Under the pieces are notes generated by a model. The model saw only the letters and a list, made by a program, of their open reading frames with translations. It had not been told where the DNA came from and ran no database searches. A DNA stretch of 64,000 nt, from assembly GCF_001641285.1 (NCBI RefSeq), contig NZ_CP014841.1, positions 62,001 to 126,000 on the forward strand, written 5' to 3'. Both the position numbers and the translations under genes were made by a program. The DNA is from Dyella thiooxydans. GTDB taxonomy: Bacteria > Pseudomonadota > Gammaproteobacteria > Xanthomonadales > Rhodanobacteraceae. Of this stretch, positions 60,929-64,000 are shown piece by piece (position 1 is the first letter of the stretch; the number at the start of each line of letters is the position of its first letter).

Positions 60929-61276
60929 ATGAGCACGATCGACGTCAACAACCTGCTTTCCCAGATGCGCCAGATGTCCACGCAGGTGCGTTCGCCGGAG
61001 GTGGCGTTTTCCTCCACCGCGATGCCGGCCACGTCGCCGGCGGCGATCCCCGGTGGCGGCTTTGGCGCGGTGCTGCGGCAGTCGATCGCCGCGGTCGGCG
61101 ACAGCCAGGCCGAAGCCGGCCGCATGGCGGCGGCGTTCGAGCGTGGCGACAAGGGTGCCGACCTCGCCCGCACGATGGTGGCGATCCAGAAGGCCGACCT
61201 CTCGCTCAACGCGATGACCCAGGTCCGCAACAAGCTGGTCGATGCCTACAAAGACATCATGAACATGCCGGTCTGA
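60929..61276 (+). CDS. fliE: Flagellar hook-basal body protein FliE
   Basis: This 115-residue MS ring-rod junction protein shows NNLLSQMRQMSTQV, FGAVLRQSIAAVGDSQAEAG and the conserved C-terminal TMVAIQKADLSLNAMTQVRN followed by KLVDAYKDIMNMPV. The ATG at 60929 is used because the longer frame from 60869 would begin upstream of the sigma-54 promoter. Confidence 0.96.
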   Translation: MSTIDVNNLLSQMRQMSTQVRSPEVAFSSTAMPATSPAAIPGGGFGAVLRQSIAAVGDSQAEAGRMAAAFERGDKGADLARTMVAIQKADLSLNAMTQVRNKLVDAYKDIMNMPV

Positions 61277-61320
61277 GCGCGGCTCTCCCCACCCCGCATC
61301 CCCGATAGCGAGCACCCCCC

Positions 61321-63015
61321 ATGGCAGACGGCGGCATGACCCCCACGGAACCGAAGGTCGACGGCGATCGCCCCGCCGCGCGCCTGGACCTGCGCGACAT
61401 CGCGCGCAGTCCGGCCTCGCGCCAACTGATGCTGCTGGTCGGCGTGGCGCTGGCCGTGGCGATGGGCGTGGCCGTGGTGCTGTGGTCGCGCTCGCCCAAC
61501 TACGGACTGCTGTACGCCGGGCTGGACCAGAAGGACGCCGCCGCGATCACCCAGGCGCTGCAGTCCACCAATACGCCCTACACGCTCAGCGCCGACGGCG
61601 CGTCGATCATGGCGCCGCAGTCGCAGCTGGCCTCGATCCGCCTGCGCCTGGCCGGGCAGGGCCTGCCGCAGGGCAGCGCCAATGCCACCACCGTCCCGGG
61701 CGCCGATTCGCCGTTCGGCATGAGCGACCTGGCCGAGCGCACGCGCTACCAGCAGATGCTCGAGACCGACCTGGGCAACACCATCGCCAACCTGCAGTCG
61801 GTGCGTTCGGCGCGCGTGCACCTGGCGCTGCCCAAGCCGTCGGCGTTCATCCGCGACAACCATCAGGCCAGCGCCTCGGTGCTGGTGTCGCTGTTCCCCG
61901 GTCGCCAGCTCGACGCCAGCCAGGTGGCGGCGATCGTGCACCTGGTCTCCGCCAGCGTGCCCGACCTCGACCCCAAGCAGGTGTCGGTGGTCGACCAGCA
62001 GGGGCAGCTGCTCACCGGCGACGCCCCGGACAGCGCCGCATCGGTCGGCGATACCCGGTTGCGACTGGCCACGCGCATCGAGAACACCTACGCCGAGCGC
62101 ATCGAGGAACTGCTGACGCCGCTGGTCGGCCCGGGCAAGGTGCGTGCGCAGGTCTACGTCGACCTCGACTTCAGCCAGACCGAGAAGGCGTCGGAAACCT
62201 ACGACCACGATCATCCCGCGCTGCGCAGCGAGCAGACCAGCAGCGAGCAACGCACCGACGCGAACACGAACAACGGCGTGCCGGGCGCGCTCAGCAACCA
62301 GCCGCCGAACACCCCCGCGCAGCCCACCGCGGCCAATCCGCAGGCGCGTGCGAACGGTGCGGCCGCCACCAGTTCGACCGCATCCACGCCGACCGAGAGT
62401 TCTTCCAGCGCGACCCGCAACTTCGAGCTGGACCGCACCATCAGCCACGTCACCGATCCGGCCGGTCGCCTGGCGCGCCTGAGCGTGGCGGTAGTGGTCG
62501 ACAACAAGACCGTCGGTACCGGCAAGGACGCCAAGAGCGAGCCGTTCAGTCCGCAGGAACTGGCCCACCTGACCGACCTGGCCAAGAATGCGGTCGGCTT
62601 CAACGCCGCGCGCGGCGACACGGTCAGCGTGGTCAACCAGGCGTTCCATCGCGACCCCAGCGCCGACGACACCAGCGAGCCGACGATGTCGTTCTGGCAG
62701 CGCCCGGGCATGCTCGACCTGATCAAGCAGGGCGGCGGCATCCTGGTCGCCCTGCTGGTGGCCTTCGGCCTGCTGCGGCCGCTGCTCAAGAGCCTGAGCC
62801 GCGGTCCGGGCCGCCCGGTCGAAGAGGCGAACGCCTTGCCCTCGCCGATGCCGAAAGTTTCCGTGCAGGTCGCCGATATTCCGGAGGATGAACCGGCCCG
62901 CATCGGGCAGGCGATTGCCTACGAGCAGAAGATCAACATGGCCAAGCGCATGGTGAGCGAGAACCCCAAGCAGGTGGCGCAGGTCGTCCGCAACTGGGTG
63001 GGCGACAATGGCTGA
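61321..63015 (+). CDS. fliF: Flagellar MS-ring protein FliF
   Basis: This 564-residue ring protein has two membrane helices (about 37-57 and 471-490) around a large periplasmic part with the ring-building motifs YAGLDQKDAAAITQALQSTN, RYQQMLETDLGNTIANLQSV, SARVHLALPKPSAFIRDN and ASVLVSLFPGRQLDASQVAA. A Pro/Ala/Thr-rich linker (about 315-365) is typical. The C-terminal tail, which binds FliG, overlaps fliG by eight bases. Confidence 0.96.
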   Translation: MADGGMTPTEPKVDGDRPAARLDLRDIARSPASRQLMLLVGVALAVAMGVAVVLWSRSPNYGLLYAGLDQKDAAAITQALQSTNTPYTLSADGASIMAPQSQLASIRLRLAGQGLPQGSANATTVPGADSPFGMSDLAERTRYQQMLETDLGNTIANLQSVRSARVHLALPKPSAFIRDNHQASASVLVSLFPGRQLDASQVAAIVHLVSASVPDLDPKQVSVVDQQGQLLTGDAPDSAASVGDTRLRLATRIENTYAERIEELLTPLVGPGKVRAQVYVDLDFSQTEKASETYDHDHPALRSEQTSSEQRTDANTNNGVPGALSNQPPNTPAQPTAANPQARANGAAATSSTASTPTESSSSATRNFELDRTISHVTDPAGRLARLSVAVVVDNKTVGTGKDAKSEPFSPQELAHLTDLAKNAVGFNAARGDTVSVVNQAFHRDPSADDTSEPTMSFWQRPGMLDLIKQGGGILVALLVAFGLLRPLLKSLSRGPGRPVEEANALPSPMPKVSVQVADIPEDEPARIGQAIAYEQKINMAKRMVSENPKQVAQVVRNWVGDNG

Positions 63016-64000
63016 GCAGGTTTCCGACGGCGCCCGCCAGGCCGCGATCCTGCTGCTCACGCTGGGTGAGCAGGATGCCGCGGAGGTGCTCAAGCACCTG
63101 TCCGCGCGCGACGTGCAGGCGGTCGGTTCGGCGATGGCCGGACTCACCAGCGTCAGCCGCAACGAAGTCGAGGGCGTGCTCAACCGCCTCAACGAGGACG
63201 TCGGCCACCAGACCGCACTGGGCGTCGGCACCGAGGACTACATCCGCAAGATCCTCACCAACGCCCTGGGCGAGAGCAAGGCGGGCGGCCTGATCGATCG
63301 CATCCTGCTCGGTCGCTCCAGCAAGGGGCTGGAGTCGCTCAAGTGGATGGAGAGCCGGGCGATCGCCGAGCTGATCAACCTGGAGCATCCGCAGATCATC
63401 GCTCTGGTGCTGGCCCATCTTGAACCGGACCAGGCGGCCGAGGTGCTCGGCTACCTGCCGCCGCGCACGCGCTCGGACGCGATCATGCGCATCGCCACGC
63501 TCGACGGCGTGCAGCCGCATGCGCTGAACGAGCTGGACGAGATCATGGAGCGCCAGTTCTCCGGCAGCTCCAACAAGCTCAAGTCGGCCAGCGTCGGTGG
63601 CCTGAAGGCGGCCGCGGACATCCTCAACTCGATGGAGTCCAGTCGCGAGGCCGAACTGATGTCGGCGATCCGCACGCAGGATGCCGGCCTGGGCGGCAAA
63701 ATCGAGGAGCTGATGTTCGTCTTTGACGACCTGGCCGAGCTGGACGACCGCAGCATGCAGACGCTGCTGCGCGAAGTGCCGTCGGCGCGCCTGACGGTGG
63801 CGTTGAAGGGGGCCGAGTCGGCCATCCGCGAAAAGATCTTCGCGAACATGTCCAAGCGCGCCGCCGACATGCTGCGCGACGATCTGGAAGTGTCCGGTCC
63901 GGTCCGCGTGAGCGAGGTCGATGCGGCGCAGAAGGAAGTGCTGATGATCGCCCGTCGCCTGGCCGATGCCGGTCAGCTGACGCTCTCTGCCGGCGGGGAT
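63008..64000 (+). CDS. fliG: Flagellar motor switch protein FliG, 3' end cut by window
   Basis: 331 residues are visible, close to the full family length of about 335, and the frame runs off the window end. It shows ARQAAILLLTLGEQDAAEVL, the middle domain EHPQIIALVLAHLEPDQAAE with VLGYLPPRTRSD, and the C-terminal torque domain with the charged IEELMFVFDDLAELDDRSMQ and LREVPSARLTVALKGA. It transmits torque and switching between stator, FliM and the MS ring. Confidence 0.97.
   Translation, partial: MAEQVSDGARQAAILLLTLGEQDAAEVLKHLSARDVQAVGSAMAGLTSVSRNEVEGVLNRLNEDVGHQTALGVGTEDYIRKILTNALGESKAGGLIDRILLGRSSKGLESLKWMESRAIAELINLEHPQIIALVLAHLEPDQAAEVLGYLPPRTRSDAIMRIATLDGVQPHALNELDEIMERQFSGSSNKLKSASVGGLKAAADILNSMESSREAELMSAIRTQDAGLGGKIEELMFVFDDLAELDDRSMQTLLREVPSARLTVALKGAESAIREKIFANMSKRAADMLRDDLEVSGPVRVSEVDAAQKEVLMIARRLADAGQLTLSAGGD

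Overview
The window is a GC-rich, gene-dense chromosomal segment of a motile gammaproteobacterium. It is most likely from the Xanthomonadales, and more likely the Rhodanobacteraceae (Rhodanobacter/Dyella/Luteibacter-like) than Xanthomonas itself. This rests on a 538-residue XgtA-type GH13 alpha-glucosidase next to a Xanthomonas/Caulobacter-type TonB-dependent receptor, the flagellar gene order, and the coaD, mutY-yggX and ftsY/rsmD neighbourhoods. The species is inference. I see no insertion sequence, prophage, CRISPR array or rRNA. There is one tRNA and one REP-type doublet.

Layout. (1) 1-5583: a TonB receptor (cut by the window start) and a divergent alpha-glucosidase share an 879-base spacer holding two copies, in opposite orientation, of a LacI-type operator; a GNAT acetyltransferase follows. 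(2) 5594-7271: a periplasmic molybdopterin oxidoreductase with its cytochrome b partner. (3) 7648-24214: glucose metabolism and glucan synthesis. It holds a 2,871-codon cyclic beta-1,2-glucan synthase, zwf, pgi, pgm, a cytochrome b561, a VIT-family transporter, and polyphosphate glucokinase overlapping a short-type 6-phosphogluconate dehydrogenase. (4) 24293-30185: a three-domain GH18-deacetylase-GT2 membrane protein, a MASE1 membrane sensor with a degraded kinase-like tail, and a small secreted protein of unknown function. (5) 30362-38073: housekeeping genes, namely tRNA-Phe, yggX, mutY, an AsmA-like gene, ftsY, rsmD, coaD, a lipoprotein, a ferredoxin, an MBL hydrolase and a TMEM43-family protein. 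(6) 38135-64000: flagellum and chemotaxis. An EAL-HDOD protein, flgN, flgM, flgA and a soluble chemoreceptor lie on the minus strand; cheV, flgBCDEFGHIJKL, fliC, fliD, fliS, a fliT-like gene, a PilZ-like gene, fleQ, fliE, fliF and fliG (cut by the window end) lie on the plus strand.

Regulatory reading. Read directly, the flagellar region shows a two-tier hierarchy. FleQ is the likely sigma-54 activator. Sigma-54-type -24/-12 elements precede flgB (near perfect), fliE and fliD. Sigma-28 (FliA)-type elements, mostly with an 11-base spacer, precede flgM, the soluble chemoreceptor, cheV, flgK (inside the end of flgJ), fliC and fliD, and with a 12-base spacer the MASE1 gene about 11 kb away. The fleQ upstream region has two strong CRP/Clp/Vfr-type palindromes, suggesting nutritional or cAMP/c-di-GMP-receptor control at the top of the cascade. 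All promoter calls are pattern matches by eye; none was scored against a whole genome.
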